A stretch of DNA of 64,000 nucleotides from contig MPNW01000113.1 in NCBI GenBank assembly GCA_011800805.1, forward strand, positions 113,570 to 177,569, read 5' to 3'. Positions 1 to 15,757 of this stretch are shown here, in pieces. The notes under the pieces were generated by a model. That model made no database searches. It had not been told where the DNA came from and worked only from the letters and a program-made list of their open reading frames with translations. The translations under genes were made by a program, and so were the position numbers. Each line of letters opens with the position of its first letter. Positions within the stretch are counted from its first letter, which is position 1. Origin of the DNA: Hirudo medicinalis (lineage: Eukaryota; Annelida; Clitellata; Hirudinida; Hirudinidae).

Positions 1-410
1 TCGACAAGGCCAGGTGATCCTCCTCCATGACAATGCTCGACCACACACCGCAAAAACTGTCAAGATGGCACTCCAAGAGCTCGGTTGGGAGGTCCTTCAA
101 CATCCTCCCTATTCCCCAGACCTCGCCTCGACGGATTACCATCTCTTCCGCTGCCTTTCAAATGAAATGAGGGGTCATAGCTTCGAAAATCAGGATCATC
201 TTGAGAATTGGTTCAACAACTTCTTCGAGACTCGACCTAAGGATTTCTGGCGAAATGGAATCAACAAACTGGTGGAAAGATGGGAAGAATTAGTGAACAA
301 TGAAGAAGAGTACATAATTGATTGAAGTGTTATTATTTTGGTTGTTAAAATTCTTTGATTTCTTTGAAAATAAATGTTAAAAAACGGCGGGAACTTATGC
401 AACAACCTAA
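1..410 (+). mobile_element. mariner element, 3' end (mauritiana-like, DD34D)
   Basis: This is the 3' part of a mariner transposon, cut by the left edge of the window. It holds the C-terminal third of the transposase (2-325) and then a short 3' UTR. The terminal inverted repeat lies at about 381-410; read on the minus strand it begins TTAGGTTGTTGCATAAGTTC, which has the form of mariner termini. A TA dinucleotide, the usual mariner target duplication, follows at 411-412. The 5' half is outside the window, so activity cannot be judged. Confidence 0.85.
2..325 (+). CDS. mariner transposase, C-terminal fragment
   Basis: This is the open C-terminal end of a mariner DDE/D transposase, the nuclear enzyme that cuts and pastes the element at TA sites. 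The frame is open from base 2, so the protein began upstream of the window. The second catalytic Asp is in LHDNARPHTAKT. The third is in YSPDLASTDYHLF, with 34 residues between them, which gives the DD34D signature. The C-terminus WEELVNNEEEYIID is the usual end of mauritiana-type transposases. No stop or frameshift is seen in the visible part, so this copy is younger than the Tc relics beside it. The first catalytic Asp and the DNA-binding domain are not visible. Confidence 0.85.
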   Translation, partial: RQGQVILLHDNARPHTAKTVKMALQELGWEVLQHPPYSPDLASTDYHLFRCLSNEMRGHSFENQDHLENWFNNFFETRPKDFWRNGINKLVERWEELVNNEEEYIID

Positions 411-430
411 TACATCAAGATATCGAAATA

Positions 431-1507
431 TAGTGGTCGTCATATCTTTAAGAGCGCCACATTTTTTCGCATAACTTTCTTAAATATGAATTTTATAACC
501 TCAAATTTGGTTATGTAATTTAAATATCATTACGAAATCTTATAATAAAGTTAAAAACGAATTTATTCCACGTTTTAACAAGAAATGCAAATTGATGTGC
601 CAATTTATTTGTCATATCTTTTAAGAGCGGTTTCACGTATTTGCATAATTAATACCAATGCCGTTAAAGACTCCCATACCTCAAGAAAGAGGATAGACAG
701 CTGGAATGGGCAAAACATATGGTTGATTATGGGGACTTTACGGAAGTCAGTAATTATTCTAGACGAAACAAAGTTTAGCATCTATGATCCTGATGGGTGT
801 CACTATTACTGGCATGATTTAGAGATGGAGTTAGAGATTTATTGCAGTAGAAAAATCGGGGAGGTTCCATGATGGTGTGGAGAGGATTTTCAGCATAAGA
901 TCATGCAGAATTAGCTTTTCTGAGAGGAAAACACGCTTCCAAAGACTATGAAAATGACTTTGATTTCCATCAAGATACTCCTCAAAGAGACGATGGCATT
1001 TTTTCTTCCTGAAAATCATGAAATGCATGTTCTGCGGATTTAAACCCTATATCCTATAGATAGATATATAAATAGTTTGGGGACTCTGGTAAGACAGGTA
1101 TACTACAATGGAAAACAATATTTAACTGTTAAGGAGTCGAAAGAGGCGATAATTGAGGCACAGAAAATCTTGCGAACAGAATACCTGGAATAATTGGTGG
1201 CATCAACGAAGTCAAGATTTATTGATATGATAGAAAAGAAGGAACAGAGAACATCATAATGACACTTTATTTGAATTAAAAACATGATTTGGAACCCTTA
1301 TTATTGTCTTATATTACAGGAAATTTAAAGATATGATGAATGCGAAAAACGCATATTTCTGGAATGTATCATCAGATTGCGTACGAACTTCCGAATTTGA
1401 TAAACTTTCTCTATCAAGTAACATATCGAAATTTGGGTTTGAGAAAATAATTCAGTCAAAAGTTATCGTAAAAAATCATAGCGCTCTCAAAGTTCACTGT
1501 ACCATTA
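431..1507 (+). mobile_element. degenerate Tc1/Tc3-family element
   Basis: A 1.08 kb Tc1/mariner relic. The left end (from 431, TAGTGGT) and the right end read on the minus strand (from 1507, TAATGGT) align as worn inverted repeats over about 75 bases; both carry CTTT(A/G)AGAGCGC followed by a T-run and ATAACTTT. Inside, 760-840 encodes LDETKFSIYDPDGCHYYWHD, the first-catalytic-Asp region of Tc3-like transposases. Farther on, around 1040, a DLNPI remnant of the third catalytic region survives among many stops. The element is shorter than a typical full-length Tc1 and probably lost internal sequence. Confidence 0.7.
585..1280 (+). pseudogene. Tc3-like transposase remnant
   Basis: The open stretch 585-872 ends in a recognisable Tc3-type block (DETKFSIYDPDG then YYWHDLE), which includes the first catalytic Asp. 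After 872 the frame is broken repeatedly, and only short matches remain, such as DLNPI near 1040. The gene is not functional. It lies inside the worn inverted repeats at 431 and 1507. It is related to, but clearly diverged from, the second element at 1673-3453. Confidence 0.7.
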
Positions 1508-1672
1508 GAGACAATAGTTGATAATTTTGATAGATTAGGTCGTCTTGCATTTTTTATAAAACTGTAACTTTGAATAAATTTGAATATAAAAGACCTGAAA
1601 CCATTTTGTAATTAATTTTTAAAGATTCAAAGATACAATAAGCAAAATAGCTATAAAATATCCGCCGGCTTG

Positions 1673-1726
1673 TACAGTCAGGACGGAAACCATGAGGACA
1701 CCCCCCTATTTTCCTGATAACTCGCT
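1673..1726 (+). repeat. left terminal inverted repeat of Tc3-like element
   Basis: Begins TACAGTCAGGACGGAAACCA and ends GATAACTCGCT. It pairs with 3401-3453 with only a few mismatches. Such ends are the transposase binding and cleavage sites. Confidence 0.9.
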
Positions 1727-1965
1727 AAGTCCAGGCAGCAGTGACCGGCATAAGAAGGCCAAGGAGAGCCTCTCATAGCCGGCGGTAAGCGTTGGGTTCC
1801 GAAGGATAAAAAACCGACAGGGACGTCCGGCTGGTCACCGGCTGATCACCGGATGCGGCCCACCCCAGCCCCCGAAAACGTCAGGAGATTCAAAGGGCCG
1901 AAACGTTTGAAGACGGGGGAACCTCCTCTGAGGATCCCTGTCGGAGCTCCATGGCGGAGTATTAA
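1727..1965. other. GC-rich segment of unknown origin inside the Tc3-like element
   Basis: Immediately inside the left TIR, about 240 bases are far richer in G and C than anything around them. They contain CCGACAGGGA at about 1814 and its complement TCCCTGTCGG at about 1938, which could form a 10 bp stem. They also contain two near-copies of a TCACCGG motif around 1835-1855. No reading frame stands out. It could be a nested short element, or captured host sequence. I do not recognise it. Confidence 0.5.
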
Positions 1966-2251
1966 GAAACTAAATATAAGTTCAATATTACTCAATTTTA
2001 TAACATAACTTTATTGTACACAAAACGACCTGTAAAATTTCAAATAAATTTAACAAGTAGAACTTAAAAAACATGCAAAATAGCATTTTACGGCCGTTTG
2101 AAAACCATGAGGACATCCTCACTTATATCCAATAAAACTTAAATTTTTGATAGTTATGCAATCACAATGCACTTCATGCAAATATTATCGTTATATAAAC
2201 CCAAAAAGAGTTAAAAATTAATTTGAAGTTTATAAAATTACTAATTTATAA

Positions 2252-3173
2252 ATGGCTGGTGGTAAAATGTTGTCTGACAAGAAGACGGAGCAGATTGAGA
2301 CCTTCAGACAAGCAAATTACTTGATCATGGAAATTGGCAAAGAGCTCAATCAATCCAAAACCGTTGTCTGGAACTACCTATAGGCTCCTGAGGAATATGG
2401 AACCAAAAATAATCATGGAAACCCAAGAAACTGACGATTCGTCAACAGAGACTCCTGGTAAGAAAGGCTCCTGCAGGTAAATTTTCAGCAAATCAAATTA
2501 GAAATGAACTTGATTTGAACATTTTTTAAAGGTACAGTGTTAAGTTAATTGAGATCTAGTGATGTTTTATTATATAATAGAAGATTAAAGATTCCAGCTC
2601 TTAAAAACCATAACAAGTTGGCAAGAGTGGAATGGGCCAAAAACCATGCTCTCCAACAGAGATGGCTGGGGCAATATTTTTTCAGAAGAAATTTAACCTG
2701 TATGGACCTGATGGTCATCAGTTTTACTGGCATGACCTCAGGATAGAAAAAGAAACATTTTTTAGCCGACATCATGGAGCAGGATCGGTGATGACTTGGG
2801 GAGGAATTTCCAGTGGATGGGAGATAACATCAAAGCATTAGAAGATCAACTCCTGCCTTTTGGGGAAGCTTATTATGGAAAATATTTTATTTTCCAGCAA
2901 GATATTTCCTCGATCCATACTTCCAAGTTGACGAAGACATTTTTCCAGAGCAGAAATTTGAAAGTCATGAGTTGGCCAGCCTGTTCGCCAGACTTAAATC
3001 CTATAGAAAACGGGGAATGTTATCAAGACTGGTTTTACAACAATGGAAGGCAATTCCACTCCAAATCTGATCTGGAAAATGCCATTAGGAGTATCTGGAA
3101 GGAACTGGATGGAAAATTCATAAAAACCTTAATAAAATCAAAGGATAACAGATGTTTTAAAGTTAGAGAATAA
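2252..3173 (+). pseudogene. Tc3-like transposase, disrupted
   Basis: A DDE transposase gene of Tc3 type. It starts at the ATG at 2252 with a helix-turn-helix region (MAGGKMLSDKKTEQIE and onward) and hits an in-frame TAG at 2381. Later pieces lie in shifted frames: FNLYGPDGHQFYWHDLR near 2690-2745; a second catalytic block, FIFQQDISSIHTSK, near 2890; and WPACSPDLNPIENGE near 2970-3020, which carries the DD34E glutamate. The canonical SDE before KKFN is replaced by IFFQ, so the first Asp appears lost. It cannot make an active enzyme as it stands. Confidence 0.85.
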
Positions 3174-3400
3174 AGGAAATATTATTTCTTAATAATACAT
3201 TTTTTTTCTTGTTTTTCGCGAGATTTTAGTCATTTGCGATGATTTTTGAAAGTGTCTTTCGTGGTTATTGGACGCCTCGAAATCACGTTTTCTGAATTTT
3301 GAAATTAATGCGTGAAAATATCTTGACGAAAATTTAAGAGATAATCACAAATATATAATTACACGACAAACTAAATTTTCTCATAATCAAATTTTTGTTT

Positions 3401-3453
3401 AGCGAGTTATCACGAAATAATGGGGTGTCCTCAGGGTTTCCGTCCTGACTGTA
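3401..3453 (-). repeat. right terminal inverted repeat of Tc3-like element
   Basis: On the minus strand it begins TACAGTCAGGACGGAAACCC and ends GATAACTCGCT, matching the left repeat at 1673-1726. Confidence 0.9.
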
Positions 3454-3469
3454 TTTGCATCATCAAGCG

Positions 3470-3625
3470 GTTTAGGGATTGACCCTAAGGGGTATAGGTT
3501 CCAGATTGCGGCCTCCCCGCCAAAGTATTCTAGATCCGCCCCTGCAGCGATTGTTGCCATTCCCGCAGGAATACAACCCTCTGAGCTGTCATGGTTATTT
3601 GAAATGTTATGCAATTGTAATTGGC
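3470..3625 (-). repeat. SINE-like repeat, related to the one at 13.87 kb
   Basis: Read on the minus strand this contains AGCTCAGAGGGTTGTATTCC, then GCGGGAATGGCAACAATC. The same order, GGTTGCATTCC then GGTAATGGCAACAGTC, occurs at about 13.89-13.93 kb, so the two are likely copies of one family. The GTTGYATT and AATGGCAAC arms can pair as a hairpin in both copies. It is followed by a GC-rich tail (GGGGCGGATCTAGAATACTT). It sits next to the Tc3 right end and may be a composite. There is no credible coding potential. Confidence 0.5.
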
Positions 3626-3920
3626 TCCAAATTAATCTTAGATAATTTATAAACATGATGGTATATTTTTAATTCTATTGGTAATAAGTTGCAAAGGACA
3701 AGTAAATGACTTTTTGTATAAAGTTGATTATCCGACTTACATATTACTTGTAACCTGCCATATAAGTTGTTTACACGATAGAGTCATATGATTCTCTCTG
3801 GCTGTGTTATTATTCAGCTTGACTTAGCGTTTATTTAATTGTAACGGTCTGTCTGTGTAATAAGCCACAATTTTTTGTTAAGAAATTTCGTCGGACATAG
3901 ATGGTCGATTGTGCTGCAGA

Positions 3921-8876
<4,956 letters not shown>

Positions 8877-10040
8877 GGGGCTCTGCTTTTTTATTGTTGC
8901 CAATAATTACAGTTTTCACATTTTTTGTGCAAAAATACAATCATCAAACAATGCTTTGAAAAGGCAAACTAAACCAAAGCTAATCACTATTCATCACTTC
9001 CATCTCAATCCCAAAGTGAAATGAACTTGAAATGGACTAAACTTGCTTTCATTTAATTCGCAAAACATTGCTTCGGGGTGGCAGATGTCAATTTGCTGTG
9101 AAGTATTTCACTACTCTGAACTCGTTAACTTTATGTAAATGTAAATGTTTATGTAAGTTTATTAATAACCAAAATCAAACTTGGACCTTACAAACAAAGG
9201 CAAAGCCATTTGAGAAGTGCTCTGAATGAGATGAATTGTGCTTTGCAACAGGCAAGATTCGAGAGTACTCAGTATCGGGTTCAGAACTTACTGGCGCAGT
9301 GAGCATGTAAATGGAAGGACAAATGTGGCGGCAGCAGTAGCCTCATGCACTAATTGCAACGCACGAATTTCAAACGCAAGGTAAAAGAAGGAAGTAAGCA
9401 ACATTGCCATAAATTTGAAAAAATTGATGATTCTTCGATGTGCACCTTTCAGAGAAAAGTGAATGTGATCATGTAAATAAAACATTCAACTCATAAAAAA
9501 CATTTAATGAAAGATATTATGCGAGTGATGTGAACATTCCATTGAATGCTAAGGCACCTTCGTCACCTGATATGTATTGAATACAATAATAGCTAAAATA
9601 AAACTAACAATAATTTGTTTAGACTGATATGATTAATGGCAAGGCAAGGATATTTACAAAAAATTATGCATGAAAACAAGCAAAATATTTCTGCAGGGAT
9701 CAGTTGATAAGAGTAGCCCAGGGATGTTCGACCTTGCCGTACTAGAAAAAGGAAATTTTTGTGCCATCAAAAAAAATAATATTATTGAGTGCTGGTTTGC
9801 CTAAAAGATTTTAAAGTCATTAGCTACTTGCTCAAATAGCATACAGTCAAATGCTCGTCTGGAGAACTTTTGAAACTTGGCTAAGAATCTTCTATATTTA
9901 AGTGCATATTATAAGGGCATTAAACACTTATTTTAAAAATACTTCAAGCAATACTTATTGAATTGCTCAACCAATATGTTTAAAACTAGTGACTTAGACT
10001 TAGTGACAGCTTCTGAGGAAATTCATCCAAAAGATTATAG
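8877..10040. other. intergenic region between cathepsin D and the aminotransferase
   Basis: A convergent gene pair (cathepsin D plus strand, BCAT minus strand) faces this AT-rich spacer. It should hold both 3' UTRs and the terminal BCAT exon, which I could not locate. No repeats or protein matches are evident. Confidence 0.5.
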
Positions 10041-13000
10041 TTATATGAGAGTCAAATTGTAAAATGTATTTACGGTGGATAACATTAAAATGATTGAGAA
10101 GTGTGGAGAAAAGCCAACCTGGATATCAGAAAGTGTTGCATAAAATTTCATGGACAGAGAATCTTCACTGACATCAGATGGAATCTTGAGCAACTTTCCA
10201 CAGTACAGAATACTTTCTACAGGGCAAACAACACAAGCAGTTCCAGACCCAAAGAGTTCCAAAACCTATTCAAAAAGAATCTTCAATGAGCATGGCTTCA
10301 CAACTGAATGCCATTCAAATTAAAACCGAATGTCAGTTAAATAAACACGTGTCTTCATCTCATACTCATTGTACTCATGATTGGGTCTGCGGTACTTGAT
10401 CAAATGCTGTTAAATTATTTATGCTAATTTGTTTCATCATATTAGCAACTGTAAACACATGTTTAAGCGTGTCACTCCTCAGTTAAGTCAAATGACGAAT
10501 ATACCAAAAGTTATTTTATTTCATAATTAATTAACAATTTAACATAAAGAAGATGTTGCTAAATGCAGATTTTGTCAGGGTAAAACTATTGTTTTGGAAC
10601 AGATGTGTGCAAGTGATATTTAAATTTGTAAAATACGGACCTCAGAGAAGAGAAAGGATTGTTTCATTATTGAATGCTTTGATAGCAATACCTGAAAAGT
10701 ACTCGATTGAATGAAAATTGATTATGTGATAACCAAAGATGTCTCGAATTTAAAGAAAGCTCTCAGTTTGATTTTGACCTGTGTTGGCAACAAAAATTAT
10801 GCAAATGATGGAATTAGACTAATCTTATACAAGTACTTGAACATATCTGGTTATAATATTAATGCTTATTTGATAATTTCTAAGGACTAAAATGCTAATC
10901 ACTTCATTTTAAAAGTCACACTGAGAAAACTTTGAATATTACTCTATTTTCATTGATGGCCTTCACGACATCTTTCATCGTGAACATTTTCTCAGTGACC
11001 TTGAAATTATTCTGAAATAATCAAAGGCAGCACTAATATTATAATTTCGTATACAATTCCATACTTAACTATTGAGCCATTACAGGGCAAACATTTTAGG
11101 TCACGATAGGTTCCATGTTCTCCCACTATGGTGGGACATCACTGGTACATCATTATTAATACAGTAATAATTATTAGTGGATGAATGGATGGATAAATAG
11201 ATAGTTTTTTCACATTACCCAATCTCTTGCAAGACCAAGGATGCTTTGTCTTGTGATACCCGGGAGAATCAGACCAGAATCCAAGCTTGGTGTAATTAAC
11301 TCTTTCTCTTAATATTTTAAATAAATCACATACTTAATAGCTTCTGATAATTTGTATTGATTCTTTGAATCTAAACAAAATTCTTGCTACAGAAGTGTCT
11401 CCTCACAGAAGAGGCATTGCACTCAAAAACAAGAACTAAAAATTTGATGAAAATCACAATAAAGGTCTTTGAATTTAATTTTGGTGGTATTTCCTCCTTA
11501 TTGAACATGTTCAGACCATTTCCCATGAGCACACTCAGTAAAGGAAGTTATGCTAAGTCAACATCAAATATGATAATAACCTTAGTAAATTGGGAAAAAA
11601 AATATGCAGGTTCACAAAAATGTTTGAGCAATCATCAACAAAAAAATTTAGATATCACTGTAAAGCATTGAAGTAAAGCAGTATGACAGTGTGGTATAAG
11701 GCCAAATATAAGACTTGCTAAAGCCCAGAAAATAAATAATAAACAAAGCCGAATAAATAATAACAATGATGATGATGACGTTGATAAATTGGATGCCACC
11801 ACAAGCACATCACCAGAGGAGCCTTGGTTCTTGGGAGCATTTGAGAGGGGGAGTGCATTTCAGACAGCAGTAAAACTAATATAGGATTCAAAGGTGACTT
11901 GATGGTCTAACAGATTAAAAGACCAAAAATGTTATCACTAATGAGATCACTGATAAAATTATAACAGTGGTAACAATATCAAAATCTGTCCCGTGGTCAT
12001 CTCGAGCCATGGTGGAAGATGTTAAATATACAGATCAAGTTCTATATTTAATGTGATTGTTTTACAGTTGATAAAATAAATGATTTAAAAGAAAGTAAAA
12101 CAATCTAAGAAATTTCAATGGCCATTAAACCTCCATTTTCATTGATCCAAAACATGAAGAGATTCATAGTTCCAACTTCAGTGACATAGTGATCATCACC
12201 ATACAGCCATAACACCTGCTGACAACCTTTTTCAACAGCCTTCCTTTGAATCATGACAGTTGGAGCATAATTGCTATAAAAAAAGAAGAGCAACAAAGTT
12301 TTCTTAAAAAAAAAAAAAACTATAAATTGAATAATAAAGTTCAGCTCCTAACGCTCCCATCTTGTAAGAACCACATCCTCCTTCCCAGGCCCTGATGTAC
12401 TTTGGATCGGCAAACAACGACACGGGCCTAAAACCGGTCGGGAAATAGGGTCCTACAGGTCCGGTCAAAATGTAGAGTAGAGCCTCATTTGGTTTGTTAA
12501 CTCCTAGGCACGGCTTAATGATATATAGTCTCCATGAGCAGTCAAGTTTTATTTCTAATTTTAAGAAATGTCACCTCTGTCCCAATTAGTGTAGGTCGAA
12601 TGTACAAGGAACATTTCTTTGAATGGGGAACCCAATCTTCTTCTATCTCTACCAATTTTTTCATGCATTTGATCATTTCATCGCTATTGAAGATCTTCGA
12701 TTGAATTTAAAAAGAAACAATGACTATCAGAGTCATTAAGTAGGAATTAAAAGGAATATAAAGAAACAAACAGGCAAAGCGGCTCTCTCTGCACTCTTGA
12801 GCATTCGTTTTATGTTCAGCTCGGGACGAAACAATCTAATTTTGTTGTCGTAACCTCTGTAAGCTTTACTACCCTCAAAGAGCTAGAATTAAAAATCAAT
12901 TTTATTTTATTTTATACTTCAAATATCCCAAGTGATTAATTTACAGATATTTTTAAGCGTGAGCATCAACCATATGATAACAATAATATTAATAATAATA

Positions 13001-15754
13001 ATAAATATTAGTATTGGTTATTATAACTATTATATGGCACTATGGGCAAAGTCAAATGTGCTTGGTTCTCCAAGCCTTCTAAAGGGTTATCTCTCCAGAT
13101 TGTGACTTTAAATACCTTTTTGAAGGATAAGCTGAGATGACATGGCTAGTTATATGCTTCAAAGGTGAATATTTAGGTTCAATTAAGTGTAGAATAAGAG
13201 TGGGCGAACGTTTTGGACTGTATTCAGTTCAATGTTCCTCCGAACAACACACTTAAAAATTTGATGCGAAGTATAACAGCTACTAGGTTGCACATGAGAG
13301 ACACAAAACAGTTTTCTAACATTTCTTTAACTATCAAAATTCTTTTGAATACACAGGGATTTCATAATGCCCCTTTTTTTTTATTTGCAAAAAATAAAAT
13401 ACACATAGAAATTTTATTTCCCCAGCTTTTATCACATTTATGCATTATGTACATTTATTACTCACATTTATATATTCATATGTATTTATTTCTAATATTT
13501 GCATTTAAGTGCCTACTTGTTCGGCCAAATTTGTGAATGTCTATTAAGACACAAGAGCACTAATAAACATAACATGTGCACTTATAAAAAGTAAGAAATA
13601 GATTTTAGTCAAATTTTTTGCAAAAATGTGCATAAAAATTAAATATAGAAAAATCTTTTAACAAAAAATAGTTTAGGTCCAAATGAAGTTCTCAAGATCA
13701 AATTAGATTTGTTTAATGTTTAAAATGGAGAGGGGAGATTTTAGGCACATAGAAATGAGCAAACAGATGAGTTTTCAGATTGGATTTAAATAGTACTACT
13801 GTTTCTAAGGACTGGACATGGGAGAAAGATAAATGATACCAAGTCCTGTCACAAACAAGCAAAGACTATATTAGGTGTGCAGGCTGGCCGAACGGGTTGC
13901 ATTCCCACGTGGCGGTAATGGCAACAGTCATAATGTGACGTGTTCGAAACCCAGCCTGCACTGCCACAAGGACCCTTGGGAAGGAGCGCCATATAAATGG
14001 TTAACAAAAAGTGCCTCTGACGTTATATAAATTAACTACATTTACATTTCAGGACCTCATGACAAAGGGATGAATTAGGGAATATCCTCCCATCAGTTCA
14101 GATCCCTCAGGAGGAAAATGATGTGGTCTGATGATCCTCTTCCGAATAAGAGCCCGGACATATGTATCACCACTATTGAGGATTGTACTAATTAGAAAAA
14201 AGTTGCATTAGTTCTTTTTTGTAGGAAAATGTGTTGCAACCCAGCCTGTGCCGCCAGGGATCACCCTCAGGTGGTGCCTTCACATCCTATCCAGATACAT
14301 AAGGCACTCAAAAGATCAGCTAATCGCAAAATGTATAATAAACAAAAGCATCTGTAGCAGAGTTTATATTTTCAGTATTGTTATCAGGGTTTTAAAAACA
14401 GCTTTTTGAAACATTTCTACATTGTCATTCACAAATTAAGCATAAATCCAATGACCCATACAACCCTTTCATAAGAAGTCTTTTTTGAACAGGGAAAAGT
14501 CTACTTTAGAATGATTGTTGACCAAGTGACAGACAAAAGCCAACTCACTGGCAATTCTCCATGGTTTTGCATCATCGCCAATGAGTTGGCTTTACCACCT
14601 GTCAATCAGCATTTGTGGCTTGTATGTATTAATGTCAGTTGAATAACAAGATTATTTGGATGGAGCAGGTCTATCCGCTCAATTTCAAAGATGTTCCTGG
14701 TTGTACTACAACACAAAGTCAACGGAGGAGCACGGACTGGCAGAGACTTCCCCTAATACCCAGAAATTAATTTTACACCAATATCCTCCGCTGTAGAATC
14801 TAGCAAAACTAGAAATCGGTGGCTAGCTTTTATGAGCTAGCTAGTAGCCAGGCCTAACAAGCATGATTACATGCAGGTTCTTGTTGCTCAACTAAGGCGT
14901 TAAACCCAATTATAAGTTATGTTCCCACTTCTGCTTCTTTTATTAAGGTAGGCATACATTGCATGGGAATTAAATAAAAATAAACTTGGGAGTAGCTTGG
15001 CTAACTTTTAGAAAACTGTGGAGAAGTGACAGGTGCCAAAACTCACTGCCATCGATTTGGCTTTTGTCGGTCGCTTCTCTAACCACACTTCAGAAGTATC
15101 TGACTTTTTGAGCAGCAATTTTAATTGAAATATTAAGACAGATGAGATGCCCAAAACATTAAGGAATCCTATTTTATAGATGAGTGGGTTCTTACTCCGT
15201 CCACTGTGATGGGACAATTCATAACTTTTAATAGTGTACTTAGATGCAAAAACAATTAAAAAGAAACTAAACATAAACTGTCTCTGATAAAACTTGCTCA
15301 GTTAATCACCTCTTACTTCTGTAGGTCCAGTTCAGCTTAAATCCAAAATACTTCAATGAGTCGATGAATATTAAATTCCATTTTGAAAATTAGAATAATG
15401 GTGCTACATAATGCAATAGTATTTACATTAACGTACACGTATTAATGTGTTACGTAATAAAAGAATAGGAGAGTGAAATCAAAAATAAATAAATCACACA
15501 ATTCCCACCTCCGATGCATAATGAAAAACCTTTGCTGCCGGATGAAGCCGAAGCGAATGCAGAGGACAAATTCGTGGAATACCCCATCCTTTATCAATGC
15601 TCCATTCTACTTCGAACATATGATCAGAAAAACATTGTCCAAAAACTAATTTCTCGGGGTCTGGTTTATCATGCTTGGTTTGAGCAATTTCTATTTGAAG
15701 ATCAGAAAACTGCAACAATTTCATTAAACAATCTTTATTAAATGGTGCAACCAT
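10041..15754 (-). CDS. BCAT: branched-chain amino acid aminotransferase (PLP fold type IV)
   Basis: Transfers the amino group of Leu, Ile or Val to 2-oxoglutarate. Minus-strand exons, in order: 15509-15754, 12772-12882, 12575-12694, 12353-12513, 12131-12273, 11219-11307, 10943-11011 and 10119-10265; phases agree throughout, giving 362 codons. Landmarks are [33 protein letters not shown], the PLP-lysine region [35 protein letters not shown] and [12 protein letters not shown], which carries the redox CxxC of animal BCATs. The N-terminus at 15754 resembles cytosolic BCAT1 and shows no clear mitochondrial targeting peptide, though an upstream exon cannot be excluded. After DIQ at 10119 a short final exon is expected but not found; reading straight on would end at 10041. 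Intron 1 (2.6 kb) carries SINE-like repeats. The start codon lies five bases from a LINE 3' tail. Confidence 0.92.
13868..14060 (+). repeat. tRNA-derived SINE-like repeat
   Basis: The first ~82 bases look like a tRNA head. There is a 7 bp acceptor-type stem (GCAGGCT at about 13880 with AGCCTGC about 75 bases on), an A-box-like TGGCCGAACGGG, and a B-box GTGTTCGAAACCC. The middle does not form a normal anticodon arm; instead GTTGCATT pairs with AATGGCAAC. A non-tRNA tail follows (ACTGCCACAAGGACCC and onward). It is in BCAT intron 1 on the opposite strand to the gene. It is probably a SINE rather than a functional tRNA. Confidence 0.6.
14228..14320 (+). repeat. fragment resembling the 13.87 kb SINE tail
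   Basis: GCAACCCAGCCTGTGCCGCCA resembles the B-box end and tail of the SINE-like repeat (GAAACCCAGCCTGCACTGCCA). The tRNA-like head is missing. It is weak and short. Confidence 0.35.
14523..14604 (+). repeat. short inverted-repeat element, copy A
   Basis: AAAGCCAACTCACTGGC at about 14537 and GCCAATGAGTTGGCTTT at about 14578 can fold into a long stem with a loop of about 28 bases. It is flanked by GTGACAGACAAAAGCC and ACCACCTGTCAA. A related sequence in opposite orientation lies at 15017-15073. Confidence 0.5.
15017..15073 (-). repeat. short inverted-repeat element, copy B
   Basis: On the minus strand GCGACCGACAAAAGCCAA, then GCAGTGAGTTTTGGCACC, then TGTCAC follow the same order as copy A at 14523. 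It is diverged and shorter in the middle. Confidence 0.4.
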
Positions 15755-15757
15755 TTA

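Larger units (their letters stand above)
1673..3453 (+). mobile_element. Tc3-like transposon with ~53 bp TIRs and TA target sites
   Basis: A 1.78 kb element bounded by long, well-kept terminal inverted repeats. The left repeat (1673-1726) and right repeat (3401-3453, minus strand) share TACAGTCAGGACGGAAACC, then TGAGGACACCCC, and end in GATAACTCGCT. Both ends start with TA, as expected for the TA duplication of the Tc1/mariner superfamily. A copy of the TIR motif (AAAACCATGAGGACATCC) recurs at about 2101-2118 in the same orientation as the left TIR. The transposase is broken. The high TIR identity suggests this copy is younger than its neighbour at 431-1507. Confidence 0.9.

Noticed and set aside
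9288..9485. Possible terminal BCAT exon
   Set aside because: The frame shows no resemblance to the expected aminotransferase C-terminus and lacks a fitting acceptor.
13880..13962. Functional tRNA gene
   Set aside because: A and B boxes and an acceptor-like stem exist, but no normal anticodon arm forms and a related copy lacks the boxes, so a SINE fits better.
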